Part shown: positions 26,695 through 35,217 of the stretch, one piece after another
Layout of the letters: each line of letters starts with the position of its first letter
Numbering within the stretch: position 1 is the first letter of the stretch
NCBI GenBank assembly: GCA_017503375.1
Contig: JAFVTF010000092.1
Location: forward strand, 1 to 35,384
Direction of reading: 5' to 3'
DNA: 35,384 nucleotides
DNA from: Lentisphaeria bacterium
GTDB lineage: Bacteria; Verrucomicrobiota; Lentisphaeria; Victivallales; UBA1829
The notes under the pieces: generated by a model
Database searches by the model: none
The model's input: only the letters and a program-made list of their open reading frames with translations
Told to the model about the DNA's origin: nothing
Position numbers and translations under genes: made by a program

Positions 26695-28284
26695 GATAAT
26701 GATCGGTGCAACGAACCGGATCAGGATCGCCCAGAATGTCATCAGCGTGAGTCCATTACGGATCATCTGGGAATAGAACGGCTCATCCCGGAAACCGGAG
26801 AGCAGAAGCAGAATATTGGTATCCTGCAGATGGGTGAGATCACCTTCCCGAAGTTCACGTGCAGCTTTCCGGGCTGTCCACAGCCATCCGGTGAAGATTG
26901 CTGTCATCATACCGGCAAGAGGCAGACACCAGTTGGATGTGATATAATCCAGCACATCAAAGAAGTTTCCTTTGACATGTTCCGGACTGAAACAGAAATC
27001 AAAAGCCTTTTTGACCCAGGGAATATTTTCCCATCCGGTAACAGAGATCGCAGAGAGGATTCCCAGCAAACTGATGATCACAAAAAGAACGGAAATCGCT
27101 TTTTTACGGCTCCATTTCAACTGGTCGATGAGGAATGTCACTCCCATTTCCAGCAGAGAAGCACCGCTTGTAAATGCGGCAATCGTCAGCATCAGGAAGA
27201 ACAACCCAGCCCAGAACCATCCGAATCCGCCGGGGAAATGATTGAATGTCACAGGCAGAACCTGGAAGATCAGACTGGGACCGGCAGTGGGCTGTCCGCC
27301 CATAGCAAACACTGCCGGGAAAATTGCAAGACCTGCCATCAGAGCTGCGATCGTATCAAGAATAATGATGAATACAGAAGTCCGGAGGATGTTTTCCTGC
27401 TTTTTCATATAACTTCCGTATGTAATCATGATACCCATTCCGAGACTCAATGAGTAGAAGGAGTGACCGAGTGCTTCCAGAATACTTCCTGTTGAGAGTT
27501 TGGAGAAGTCGGGTGACAGGAAGAACTTGACTCCGTCGATTGCTCCGGGGAGGGTGACTCCGCGGATGATCACGGCAATCAGAAGAAGCAGAAGCAGCGG
27601 CATCAGAATTTTGCTCCAGCGTTCCACACCTTTCCGGATTCCGCCCCACAGCATGGCACCGCAAAGAACCATAAATACAAGATGCAGCAGAACGACTTTC
27701 CAGGGACAGGTGATGAAATTGCCGAAAGTTTCTTTTGCCTGGGCAACGGTTTCAAAATTCATCTGTCTGCTGAAAGCAAGATAAACGTATTCCAGAATCC
27801 AGCCGCCGATAACAGAATAGTAGGAAAGAATTGCCAGACCAGTCAGAATGGAGAACAAACCGACCATTGCAACGCCTTTCCAGATAATCAAGGCTCCGGC
27901 AAGAGCTGAGACCACACCGAAGCCGATCATTCCGCTGTTCGTGCCGTTATCGACAAGATTGTCGATTCCGGAATAGATCATGAAAACAGCCTGAAGCAGT
28001 AACAGGATTCCCAGTACCCGGGAGAATTTAGAACCGGCAGGAGAGATTTCTTTGAATGCTCCATACGGATTTTTCTGAGTTTTGCGTCCGATAGCGATTT
28101 CGCTCAGCATCAGCGGTGTTCCCAAAAGGAAAATACAGATCAGGTAAATGATCACGAATGCGCCGCCGCCGTTCATTCCTGTAATGTACGGAAATTTCCA
28201 GATGTTGCCAAGCCCGATGGCAGAACCGGCTGCTGCAAGCACAAAACCGATCGTTCCGCCCCAAGTTTCTCTTTGCTGTTCCAT
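26650..28284 (-). CDS. Sodium-dependent transporter of the NSS (SNF) family
   Basis: This 544-residue protein has about twelve membrane helices. The N-terminus shows the family hallmark TWGGTIGFVLAAAGSAIGLGNIWKFPY in TM1, written here as positions 7-33, followed by GGGAFVIIYL and LMLSEIAIGR. The family imports amino acids or related compounds with Na+. It is the last gene of a minus-strand operon after DUF1015 and hisB, 15 bp from hisB. Its ribosome site (GAAGGGA) lies in a hairpin with the end of hisB. The substrate is not readable. Confidence 0.93.
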   Translation of the reverse strand: MEQQRETWGGTIGFVLAAAGSAIGLGNIWKFPYITGMNGGGAFVIIYLICIFLLGTPLMLSEIAIGRKTQKNPYGAFKEISPAGSKFSRVLGILLLLQAVFMIYSGIDNLVDNGTNSGMIGFGVVSALAGALIIWKGVAMVGLFSILTGLAILSYYSVIGGWILEYVYLAFSRQMNFETVAQAKETFGNFITCPWKVVLLHLVFMVLCGAMLWGGIRKGVERWSKILMPLLLLLLIAVIIRGVTLPGAIDGVKFFLSPDFSKLSTGSILEALGHSFYSLSLGMGIMITYGSYMKKQENILRTSVFIIILDTIAALMAGLAIFPAVFAMGGQPTAGPSLIFQVLPVTFNHFPGGFGWFWAGLFFLMLTIAAFTSGASLLEMGVTFLIDQLKWSRKKAISVLFVIISLLGILSAISVTGWENIPWVKKAFDFCFSPEHVKGNFFDVLDYITSNWCLPLAGMMTAIFTGWLWTARKAARELREGDLTHLQDTNILLLLSGFRDEPFYSQMIRNGLTLMTFWAILIRFVAPIIILFVFLHSLGINLGF

Positions 28285-28287
28285 AAA

Positions 28288-28329
28288 GGAATCCCTTCTT
28301 TAGAGTGAACCCTTTGTCGAAGGGATTCC
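28288..28329 (-). promoter_or_regulatory. RNA hairpin masking the transporter ribosome site
   Basis: On the minus strand GGAATCCCTTC (the last hisB codons) pairs perfectly over 11 bp with GAAGGGATTCC, which contains the transporter's Shine-Dalgarno. The loop is 20 nt and includes the hisB stop codon. Ribosomes finishing hisB would open the stem, giving translational coupling. Confidence 0.65.
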
Positions 28330-28884
28330 AACGACGCGGGGGTCAAGTGTGACTGCAGTACAGAGTGCGCGTCCGAATCCCTTGAAAATGGATTCAAAGA
28401 CGTGGTGGGTTTCACCGGTTTCCAGCATACGGATGTGCAGATTCATCCCTGCTGTATTGGACAGTGCCCGGAAAAATTCTCCGAACAGATCCGTATCAAT
28501 ATCCTTGATATATTGGGCTCTGGGTTCCACCCGGTAAACCAGATACGGTCTGCCGGAAAGATCCACAGCTGTCATGGAAAGAGTTTCATCCATAGGAAGG
28601 ATACAGCTGCCGCACCGGGTGATTCCCGCCTTGTCTCCAAGAGCATCGGCAATTACTTTTCCCAGAACAAGTCCGGTATCTTCCATACTGTGATGAGCAT
28701 CAATTTCCAGATCACCTTTCACTTTCACGGTCAAATCAAATTTTCCGTGTTTTGCAAAAAGGATCAGCATGTGATCAAAAAACGGTATCCCGGTATCAAT
28801 ATCTGATATTCCGGAACCGTCCAGATTGATCCGGACAAAGATATCCGTTTCTTTGGTTGTACGGGCGAGTTCAGCTGTTCTCAT
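28300..28884 (-). CDS. hisB: Imidazoleglycerol-phosphate dehydratase
   Basis: This 194-residue protein has the full length of a monofunctional HisB. The metal-binding motifs FFDHML (about 35-40), DAHHSMEDTG (about 62-71) and ETHHVFES (about 153-160) are intact. It dehydrates imidazoleglycerol phosphate to imidazole-acetol phosphate, the sixth histidine-synthesis step in the common numbering, in the cytoplasm with Mn2+. There is no phosphatase domain. AAGGAAGAGAG precedes ATG. No other his gene occurs in the window, so it is an orphan within a DUF1015-hisB-transporter operon. Confidence 0.97.
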   Translation of the reverse strand: MRTAELARTTKETDIFVRINLDGSGISDIDTGIPFFDHMLILFAKHGKFDLTVKVKGDLEIDAHHSMEDTGLVLGKVIADALGDKAGITRCGSCILPMDETLSMTAVDLSGRPYLVYRVEPRAQYIKDIDTDLFGEFFRALSNTAGMNLHIRMLETGETHHVFESIFKGFGRALCTAVTLDPRVVGIPSTKGSL

Positions 28885-28908
28885 TTCTCTCTTCCTTGTA
28901 TGAGCTGT

Positions 28909-30147
28909 TCAGCACTTGAAGTTGTGAACAACAAGTCCGTCACGGAGTTTCGGTTCAAACCAGGTGGATTTCGGAGGCATGATTTCTCCTGCATCCGCAA
29001 TATCCATCAACTGATCCAGAGTTGTGGCGTACATGGAGAATGCAACTTCTGCTTTTCCGCCGTCAACGAGACGTTCCAGTTCTCCTGTTCCGCGGATTCC
29101 GCCGACAAAGTCGATTCTCTTGTCGGTTCTGGGATCGCCGATTCCAAGCAGCGGAGCAAGAACATTATCCTGAAGCACGCTGACATCCAGACGTTCGATC
29201 ACGCCAAGATTTGCGGTTTCAAATTTGGGAGCGAGAGCATACCACTGTTTGCCGAGATACATGCGGAAGGTTCCGCTCTGTTCCGGAGAGGGATTCGCAG
29301 TTTTTTCAACAGTGAATTTTTCTCCGAGCTTGGCAAGAAATGCTTCGGCGGTCATGCCGTTGAGATCTTTTACAACGCGGTTGTAAGGCAGAATCTTGAG
29401 TTCGCTGGCTGGGAATGTCACTGCAAGGAAGAAGTTGTAATCTTCTGCGCCGCTGTGCATGGGATTGCGGACCATGCACTGTGCTTTTGCGCGGGATGCG
29501 GAAGCTGCACGGTGGTGTCCATCTGCAATATACATGCAGGGGACTTCCTGACGGAACAGTTCGGAAATCTGACGTCCGCGTTCGGTTCCGGTTTTCCAGA
29601 GTTTGTGTTCGATTCCATCCGGAGCGACGAAAGAATAGTACGGCGTTTCAGCGCAAATTTCTTTTACGATTGCGTTGATTTTGTCATTGTCACGATAAGT
29701 CAGAAACACGGGACCTGTGTGGGAACGGAGTTCCATCACATGTCTTGCGCGGTCATCTTCCTTGTCCTTACGGGTCTTTTCGTGCTTTTTGATCACATTG
29801 TTGTCATAATCTTCAGCGGATGCTGCTCCGACGATACCGACCTGTGTTCTGCCATCCATTTTAAGGGAGTAGACATAAAGGTTCGGTTCTGAATCATATT
29901 CCAGGGGCGCTTCAGCAATCAGTCTGCGGAAGTTGAAAACTGCTTTTGCATAGACGGGATCGGAATGAAGATCGATTCCGGGTTCCATTTCAATTTCAGG
30001 TCTGGAAACGCGCAGGAAAGAAAGGGGATTTCCCTTTGCAAGTTCTGCAGCTTCTTCGGTGTTTACAACGTCATACGGAACGGCTGCGACCTGTGCCACA
30101 TTTTCCGGTTTCGGCATCATACCGTGAAAGAGTTCAAAAGTAGCCAT
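28909..30147 (-). CDS. DUF1015-family protein
   Basis: This 412-residue protein matches DUF1015 through AAVPYDVVNTEEA near the N-terminus and YIADGHHRAASASR in the middle, the strongest motif of the family. A soluble cytoplasmic enzyme is expected; the Asp-Gly-His-His segment suggests an active site. An AGGAGG ribosome site lies 9 nt ahead of ATG. It heads the minus-strand operon with hisB and the NSS transporter, a context that hints at amino-acid metabolism. No reaction can be derived from the sequence. Confidence 0.92.
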   Translation of the reverse strand: MATFELFHGMMPKPENVAQVAAVPYDVVNTEEAAELAKGNPLSFLRVSRPEIEMEPGIDLHSDPVYAKAVFNFRRLIAEAPLEYDSEPNLYVYSLKMDGRTQVGIVGAASAEDYDNNVIKKHEKTRKDKEDDRARHVMELRSHTGPVFLTYRDNDKINAIVKEICAETPYYSFVAPDGIEHKLWKTGTERGRQISELFRQEVPCMYIADGHHRAASASRAKAQCMVRNPMHSGAEDYNFFLAVTFPASELKILPYNRVVKDLNGMTAEAFLAKLGEKFTVEKTANPSPEQSGTFRMYLGKQWYALAPKFETANLGVIERLDVSVLQDNVLAPLLGIGDPRTDKRIDFVGGIRGTGELERLVDGGKAEVAFSMYATTLDQLMDIADAGEIMPPKSTWFEPKLRDGLVVHNFKC

Positions 30148-30417
30148 TGACTGATTCCTCCTGTGTGATAGTCAATTAAAAATCTGTACAATTACGGTAA
30201 TATATCCCCGTTTTTACAAAAAATCCAGTAAAAGAACTGAAACGGGCAGTTTTTTTTACTGTTTTTTCAGAATAATTGTTTGAAAAGGTATTATTTTCTG
30301 AGATTCTTCAAAAAGGGAAACTTGTAAAAAGAGATAGCAGTGCTATATTCACTGTGTAAGTTTTTTTTGAGATATCCTGCTGAGATGCGGGATGAAAATG
30401 GTAGTTTTGGGATTTTT

Positions 30418-31248
30418 ATGTTCAGTGTTTCTCTGGTTACATACCGGAATCAATTTGCCGATATCAAGGATTTGATAAATTCGGTTCTTGAAAGCAGTTG
30501 TTCCTGTTTTTATATTGTTGATAATGCCAATGATCCGGTTCTGGCAAAGGAAATATCAGCTTTGCAGAATGACCGTATAAAATATGTTCCCATGTCTGAA
30601 AACAGGGGCTTTGGCAGCGGACACAATGCAGCAATAAAAAAATCCATGTCGGAAGGTTGTGATTATCACATGATCATGAATCCGGATATTAAATTTGATC
30701 CGGGAACATTGGAAAAAATAGAAATGTTTATGGAGTCCGATAAAGAGATCGGTCTTGTGATGCCTAAGACTTTGTTCCCGGATGGACTGCTTCAGCGGAA
30801 TTGCAAGTTGGTCCCGGCTCCGGCAGATTTGATTTTTAAACGTTTTTTTCCGGAATTTCTGGTGCGTTTCAGAATGAAACGCTTTATGATGTGTGATTAT
30901 GATCATGACGCTGTTCTGGATGTGCCTTATTTGTGCGGCTGTTTTATGGCATTCCGTTGTTCTGTTCTGAATAAGACAGGGATTTTTGATGAACGTTTTT
31001 TCATGTATCCGGAAGATATTGATATTACCCGGAGAATTTTTTCTGCAGGCTGGAGAACTGTGTATTATCCAGGTGCTGAAGTTATCCATGAACATAACCG
31101 GGAGTCCGGAAAAAATATGAGAATGCTTTGGATTCATATCGTCAATATGATCCGGTATTTCAATAAATGGGGCTGGATATTTGATCCGGAAAGAAAAAAG
31201 ATCAACAAGCGGATCGTGGAATTAAACAAAGACAAGCTGCTCAGATGA
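30418..31248 (+). CDS. GT2-family glycosyltransferase (rhamnosyltransferase-like)
   Basis: The GT-A fold begins at MFSVSLVTYRNQ, which is taken as the start (276 residues); in-frame starts at 30385 and 30340 would add residues that do not belong to the fold. Features are IVDNAND, ENRGFGSGHN and MNPDI as the DXD-like nucleotide-sugar motif, VPYLCGCFMAFR, and ERFFMYPEDIDITRR, all typical of WbbL-like glycosyltransferases that build surface polysaccharides. It converges on a decayed glycosyltransferase region with an 8-nt overlap. Confidence 0.88.
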   Translation: MFSVSLVTYRNQFADIKDLINSVLESSCSCFYIVDNANDPVLAKEISALQNDRIKYVPMSENRGFGSGHNAAIKKSMSEGCDYHMIMNPDIKFDPGTLEKIEMFMESDKEIGLVMPKTLFPDGLLQRNCKLVPAPADLIFKRFFPEFLVRFRMKRFMMCDYDHDAVLDVPYLCGCFMAFRCSVLNKTGIFDERFFMYPEDIDITRRIFSAGWRTVYYPGAEVIHEHNRESGKNMRMLWIHIVNMIRYFNKWGWIFDPERKKINKRIVELNKDKLLR

Positions 31249-32027
31249 CAAGATACATTCCGAGATTTCTGAGAAAGCCTTCCGCTTTGAACTTGTTTTT
31301 CAACAGAAAAATCCGTTTCTCCAGATAATTCATGTTTTTGAGTTTTTGCAGCGATGCAAGCAGTTCTGTTTTTTCAGCATCCAGTTTGTCGGAATGGCGG
31401 GTAAGCAGAATGGTCAGCTGATCCATTTTTCTGTAAAATGTATTTCGCAATTCCTGTCTGGAACGGTATACTTTTTTGCAGATGTTCACGAAATCATATC
31501 TGAATGAGCCAATCACATTGTTATTATGCTGTCTGTAAAGGATTAATGGAGAATCCAAATATATGATTTTTCCCAGCAGCGCCGCTGTCAGAACAACCCA
31601 GTAATCATGCATAATTGTCTGCTGCGGAATTGGAAGTACAAGGTCACGGAGAGCTTTGTTAAAAAGCATCGTATTTCCCGTTGCGGCATTTTGAACTGCA
31701 AGTTTTTGTATCGTAAATGAAGATTTATTCAAATGCTGAGCGTTCATCATGGAACTGTGGAGTTTATTCAAGTCAGAATCAACAATTTCCAATCTGTAAA
31801 AACAAGCAGGGGAGTGTGATTTCCATATTGCTGTTCTGCTTTTTTATATGCTTTCAGTGTACAGTCTATTTTTTCTTTTTTCCAGACATCGTCATGATCG
31901 CAGAACATGAACAGTTCACCATCTGCACATTCCAGCAGTTTTGCAAAATTGGCACAGGCATCCATCTGTTCCGAGCCCAGAAAACGGATTTTTTCCGAAT
32001 ATTGTTTCATATAGTGGTAAAATTTTT
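31241..32027 (-). pseudogene. Decayed GT2 glycosyltransferase (5' deleted, frameshifted)
   Basis: Two fragments make one GT2 protein. The first (from about 32027) reads KQYSEKIRFLGSEQ, then ACANFAKLLECADGELFMFCDHDDVW and LLVFTD. The second (to 31241) continues EIVDSDLNKL, then QNAATGNTMLFNKALRDL and MHDYWVVLTAALLGKIIYLDSP. They meet near 31780-31790, where adding one T to a T-pair would restore FTDLEIVDSD. The N-terminal half of the GT-A fold (the VxxVxPTYN region and first DD) is absent, and a stop stands just upstream. A base-calling error could explain the frameshift but not the missing N-terminus. Confidence 0.75.
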
Positions 32028-33532
32028 AAGGAACTCTTTATTTTTAACTTCATTTTCCAGAACACATGAACAGAACCATTGAAGGTTTCTGCTGCATTGG
32101 ATGGGAATTCAGTGTTGTTACCGCTGAGCATGATGAAAAGATATGCGGCGTTGCTTTTGGATATTTCCGCTTTAAACCCATTCCAGTTAACATCTTCCGG
32201 AAGGATCCAATATTCGACCGGTTTATCCTCCCGGAATTGATCAGCGGCCGGTTCCGTCATTTTTATGGAAGATTTCAAAAGCAGACGGGTTTCATTGAAT
32301 TCCCGCAGCATTTGACTTCTGGTGTAATTGGAAACTTCAAATTTTTCACATATAACAGCATAAAGCGTTTTTAATTCTTCAAGCAGACGATCCGGATTTT
32401 TTGCAACAACAGACCCCGGATGTCTTCTGTACAGATTCAGAGGTTCTGCACAAAATGCAACTTTTCCGTCCTGTATCATGTGTAAGTATGCAAACCAGTC
32501 TCCAATGACTTTATATGAAAACAGATCTTCCGGGATTTGTGAAAATGCAGTTTTCCGGATCAAAGCTCCGCTGGCATTTGGAATGGTGTTTTTTATCGCC
32601 AGAGCTGTTTCAGTTTCTGTCCGTGCATCCCAGATATGGTCTTGAGTCCATTTATATTTGGAAACATGAAGAGTATGCTGAAGGAATGTCTCAGGGTAGA
32701 TTTCTCCATCTCCGTCAATCAATGCTGATTGTGCATAGGCAATCTTAACCAGGGGGTCCCGGAATGCATGAACAAGTTTTGACTGCATGGTTTCCCGGCA
32801 TTTGTCATCGGCCTCGGCAATCCAGATCAAATCGCCTTTTGCCAGCGAAACTCCTTTATACCACTGACGGAAGACTCCGGCATTCTGTTCATTCGGGAGA
32901 TATTGAATTCCGCCCCGGAAATGATTTTTATATTTCCGGATTAATTTTTCTGCGACTTCAGCACTGTTGTCTTTGGAACAGTCATCCAGAATCAGCAATT
33001 CGTAAACAGGGAATGTCTGGTTCACAATGGATTCAACCCGTTCCGGCAGAAAATTTGCATAGTTATAGTTGGGAATGATCGCCGTGATTTTCGGGAGATC
33101 TTCTCCTGCAAGTTCATACAGGGATTGCACGTAGTCCCGGAAGGAATACATTTTTTTTCCGTAGATGTTCAGGAATTCTGCACCTGCCTGTTTTGAGAAA
33201 TCTCTGTCTGAGGCATGTTTCAAAATAAGTTTTGTGAAGATATCACTTGAGTAGTCATCTGATGAACAACCTGCAACATTCCCGAATAAATCACGCAACC
33301 TGGTACAGCGTCTGCAGAAAATGACAGGGATTCCGACTTTTGACGCCAGCAGCCCGACCGTTGGGAACGGGTTGTTAATTGAAAAAGTAAATGCACAGGC
33401 GGCCTGAGCATTTACTTTTTCAATTAACATGCAGAAAGAAGATTCAAGATTCTTTTTGTTCCTGCTTGTAAAACTCCGGAACATCTTGTATATTTCCTGA
33501 AACGGCATTATTTGCAAAAGGGGTAATTTCAA
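31916..33532 (-). CDS. Chimeric glycosyltransferase ORF: GT-B C-terminal piece plus GT2
   Basis: This 538-codon ORF starts at a TTG or at later ATGs; no start has a good ribosome site. Residues about 55-145 resemble the C-terminal half of a GT-B (GT4-like) enzyme (NPFPTVGLLASKVGIPVIF) whose N-terminal half is missing. Residues about 147-370 are a complete GT2 domain (ITAIIPNYNYANFLPERV, LLILDDCSKDNS, IWIAEADDKC). The last 30 or so codons run out of frame through the GT2 remnant at 31916-32010 and are probably not native. It looks like the middle of a once larger multi-domain glycosyltransferase. The GT2 module could still work if expressed. Confidence 0.65.
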   Translation of the reverse strand: MKLPLLQIMPFQEIYKMFRSFTSRNKKNLESSFCMLIEKVNAQAACAFTFSINNPFPTVGLLASKVGIPVIFCRRCTRLRDLFGNVAGCSSDDYSSDIFTKLILKHASDRDFSKQAGAEFLNIYGKKMYSFRDYVQSLYELAGEDLPKITAIIPNYNYANFLPERVESIVNQTFPVYELLILDDCSKDNSAEVAEKLIRKYKNHFRGGIQYLPNEQNAGVFRQWYKGVSLAKGDLIWIAEADDKCRETMQSKLVHAFRDPLVKIAYAQSALIDGDGEIYPETFLQHTLHVSKYKWTQDHIWDARTETETALAIKNTIPNASGALIRKTAFSQIPEDLFSYKVIGDWFAYLHMIQDGKVAFCAEPLNLYRRHPGSVVAKNPDRLLEELKTLYAVICEKFEVSNYTRSQMLREFNETRLLLKSSIKMTEPAADQFREDKPVEYWILPEDVNWNGFKAEISKSNAAYLFIMLSGNNTEFPSNAAETFNGSVHVFWKMKLKIKSSLKILPLYETIFGKNPFSGLGTDGCLCQFCKTAGMCRW

Positions 33533-33553
33533 AAGAAAAGGAATTTTTTGATT

Positions 33554-34333
33554 ATGGAAAAACGGTCACTTACATTTTATTTTGAACATCCCGAATATTT
33601 TATGATCACAGCCCATCGCGGAGCTTCGTTTGAATTCCCGGAAAATACTCTTCTGTCCATGCAGAAGGCAGTGGAGGCTGGAGCAGATATGATCGAGTTT
33701 GACCTGCGGGGAACGAAAGATGATATCCCTGTTCTGCTTCATGACAAGACTGTTGACAGAACAAGTAATGGAACCGGAATGCCGGAAGAATATACTCTGG
33801 CAGAACTCAAAAAATTGAATTTTTCCTATTTTCTGCAAGGTCAGCGGCGCAATGCCCCGGTTTATGAAGAAATGCAGATTCCTTCGTTTGAGGAAATACT
33901 GGAGAATCTTGCAGGAAAAGTCTGTATGAATATTCAGGTTTATGCACAAAATGATCAGACACTGAGAAATATCTGCGCGCTTTTCAAAAAGTATGAAATG
34001 TATGATTACGGATATTTTACCATCACAGCGGATTATATTGAAAAAGTCCGGGCGATTGATCCGGAAATTGAATTCTGCACCACTCGCGGCTGGAAGGACC
34101 GTTCCTCGCCGGAAATTCTGAAGCAATGCAAAGAACTGGATCATTGCCGTTATGTTCAGCCGATCCGGGAATTCACTGATGAAGAAGGTTTTGCTTTGAT
34201 CCGCTCATTGGGAATGCGCAGTAATGTGTTTTTCTGCGATGAACCGGAAGAAATGCATAAACTGCGTTCAATGGGAGCACACGGGATTCTTACCAATAAG
34301 GCGCATCTCATGTGTGCAAACCGTCCGGTTTGA
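33554..34333 (+). CDS. Glycerophosphodiester phosphodiesterase-family protein
   Basis: This protein of about 259 residues has the GDPD signature: ITAHRGASFEFPENT with catalytic His and Arg, IEFDLRGTKDDIPVLLHDKTVDRTSNGTG with metal-ligand Glu/Asp and the second His, and GILTNKAHLM at the end. The family hydrolyses glycerophosphodiesters to glycerol-3-phosphate and an alcohol. No signal peptide is seen, so it is probably cytoplasmic. AAGGAA at 33538-33543 favours ATG 33554 over a TTG at 33548. It diverges from the damaged glycosyltransferase ORF after only about 20 bp. Confidence 0.92.
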   Translation: MEKRSLTFYFEHPEYFMITAHRGASFEFPENTLLSMQKAVEAGADMIEFDLRGTKDDIPVLLHDKTVDRTSNGTGMPEEYTLAELKKLNFSYFLQGQRRNAPVYEEMQIPSFEEILENLAGKVCMNIQVYAQNDQTLRNICALFKKYEMYDYGYFTITADYIEKVRAIDPEIEFCTTRGWKDRSSPEILKQCKELDHCRYVQPIREFTDEEGFALIRSLGMRSNVFFCDEPEEMHKLRSMGAHGILTNKAHLMCANRPV

Positions 34334-35129
34334 GTCTTTCTTCTAAAAGGCAGCAGATCAAATCAGTCCGGTGACGGATGATTTTTTCTGCCTTTTCCAA
34401 GTATAATGCGGCATCCCGGAAATATTTTTCCGGGTCATTTCCATTCATCCAGTGATAGTTCATGGAATAGATTAACCGGGGATTTCCATTTGCAGGATCA
34501 CAATAATCATTCCATAACATGATCTCTGTGTAAGACCGGAATTCTTCTGCGCCTTTGAAGTTCCGGAAACAGAAATCATTCACTTTTACAAGTTCTTTCA
34601 AAGTTCCATCCTGTCCGGGGGAATCTGTCAGAACTTTTTGAAGCTGAATGAGAAAGCGGTCAAAGAAATCCCGCCAATGGTTGGTTCCTCTGTAACAGTT
34701 CAGCGTTGTTCCATTCGCATACCAGTTCGGAAGAACGGTATAATTTCCGATCATACTGCAGATTTTTCCGAAGTGACGGACTTTTTCACGGAATTCTTCT
34801 GTCGGAGAATATTTTTCCAGACCTGCAAAATATCCGGGTTTTTCCGGGATTTCCCGTCCGAACATCGTATGAAACGTATTCATCGTTTCCCCGCGGTATT
34901 GCTTTCCGTTGCCGATATTTTGCGAGTTTATCCAGGGAAGATGTTCTCCCCACAATAAAACATAAACAGCGCGCATGATATTTGTATCATCACAATCAAA
35001 AATCCTGTCCGGACAGCCATATTTTCCTGAATCTTTCAAGGTCTTGAAATCAAAATGTTTGAGATTATTGAAATCTCCGGACAGAACTTCAGCTGCAAAC
35101 TCTTTTAACAAAATCTTTGCATTTTCCAT
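34308..35129 (-). CDS. Unrecognised 273-residue protein
   Basis: No family was recognised with confidence. The protein is soluble, without signal or membrane helix, and rich in aromatic residues. Striking segments are DCDDTNIMRAVYVLLWG, MNTFHTMFG, IGNYTVLPNWYANG and LNCYRGTNHWRDFFDRFL. A GAGGG site lies 7 nt before ATG, and the promoter carries a dyad over its -10 box. The 3' end overlaps the GDPD gene by 26 nt in convergent orientation. Confidence 0.75.
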   Translation of the reverse strand: MENAKILLKEFAAEVLSGDFNNLKHFDFKTLKDSGKYGCPDRIFDCDDTNIMRAVYVLLWGEHLPWINSQNIGNGKQYRGETMNTFHTMFGREIPEKPGYFAGLEKYSPTEEFREKVRHFGKICSMIGNYTVLPNWYANGTTLNCYRGTNHWRDFFDRFLIQLQKVLTDSPGQDGTLKELVKVNDFCFRNFKGAEEFRSYTEIMLWNDYCDPANGNPRLIYSMNYHWMNGNDPEKYFRDAALYLEKAEKIIRHRTDLICCLLEERLKPDGLHT

Positions 35130-35149
35130 AAATAAACCCTCTTATTTTT

Positions 35150-35170
35150 TCACAGTATTATACACTGTGA
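35150..35170 (-). promoter_or_regulatory. Operator-like dyad covering a TATAAT box
   Basis: TCACAGT-N7-ACTGTGA is a perfect 7-7-7 inverted repeat. On the minus strand its centre contains TATAAT (35157-35162), a likely -10 box for the 273-residue protein; the -35 region is weak. A second 6-bp hairpin (CGGACA/TGTCCG, 35174-35190) lies upstream. Confidence 0.55.
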
Positions 35171-35217
35171 TGCCGGACATCTTTTGTCCGACACGGTTTA
35201 TTTATCAGAAAAATTCC

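Noticed and set aside
28900..29892. A 330-codon open frame on the plus strand
   Set aside because: It is the shadow of the DUF1015 gene on the other strand, whose IADGHHRA motif is decisive.
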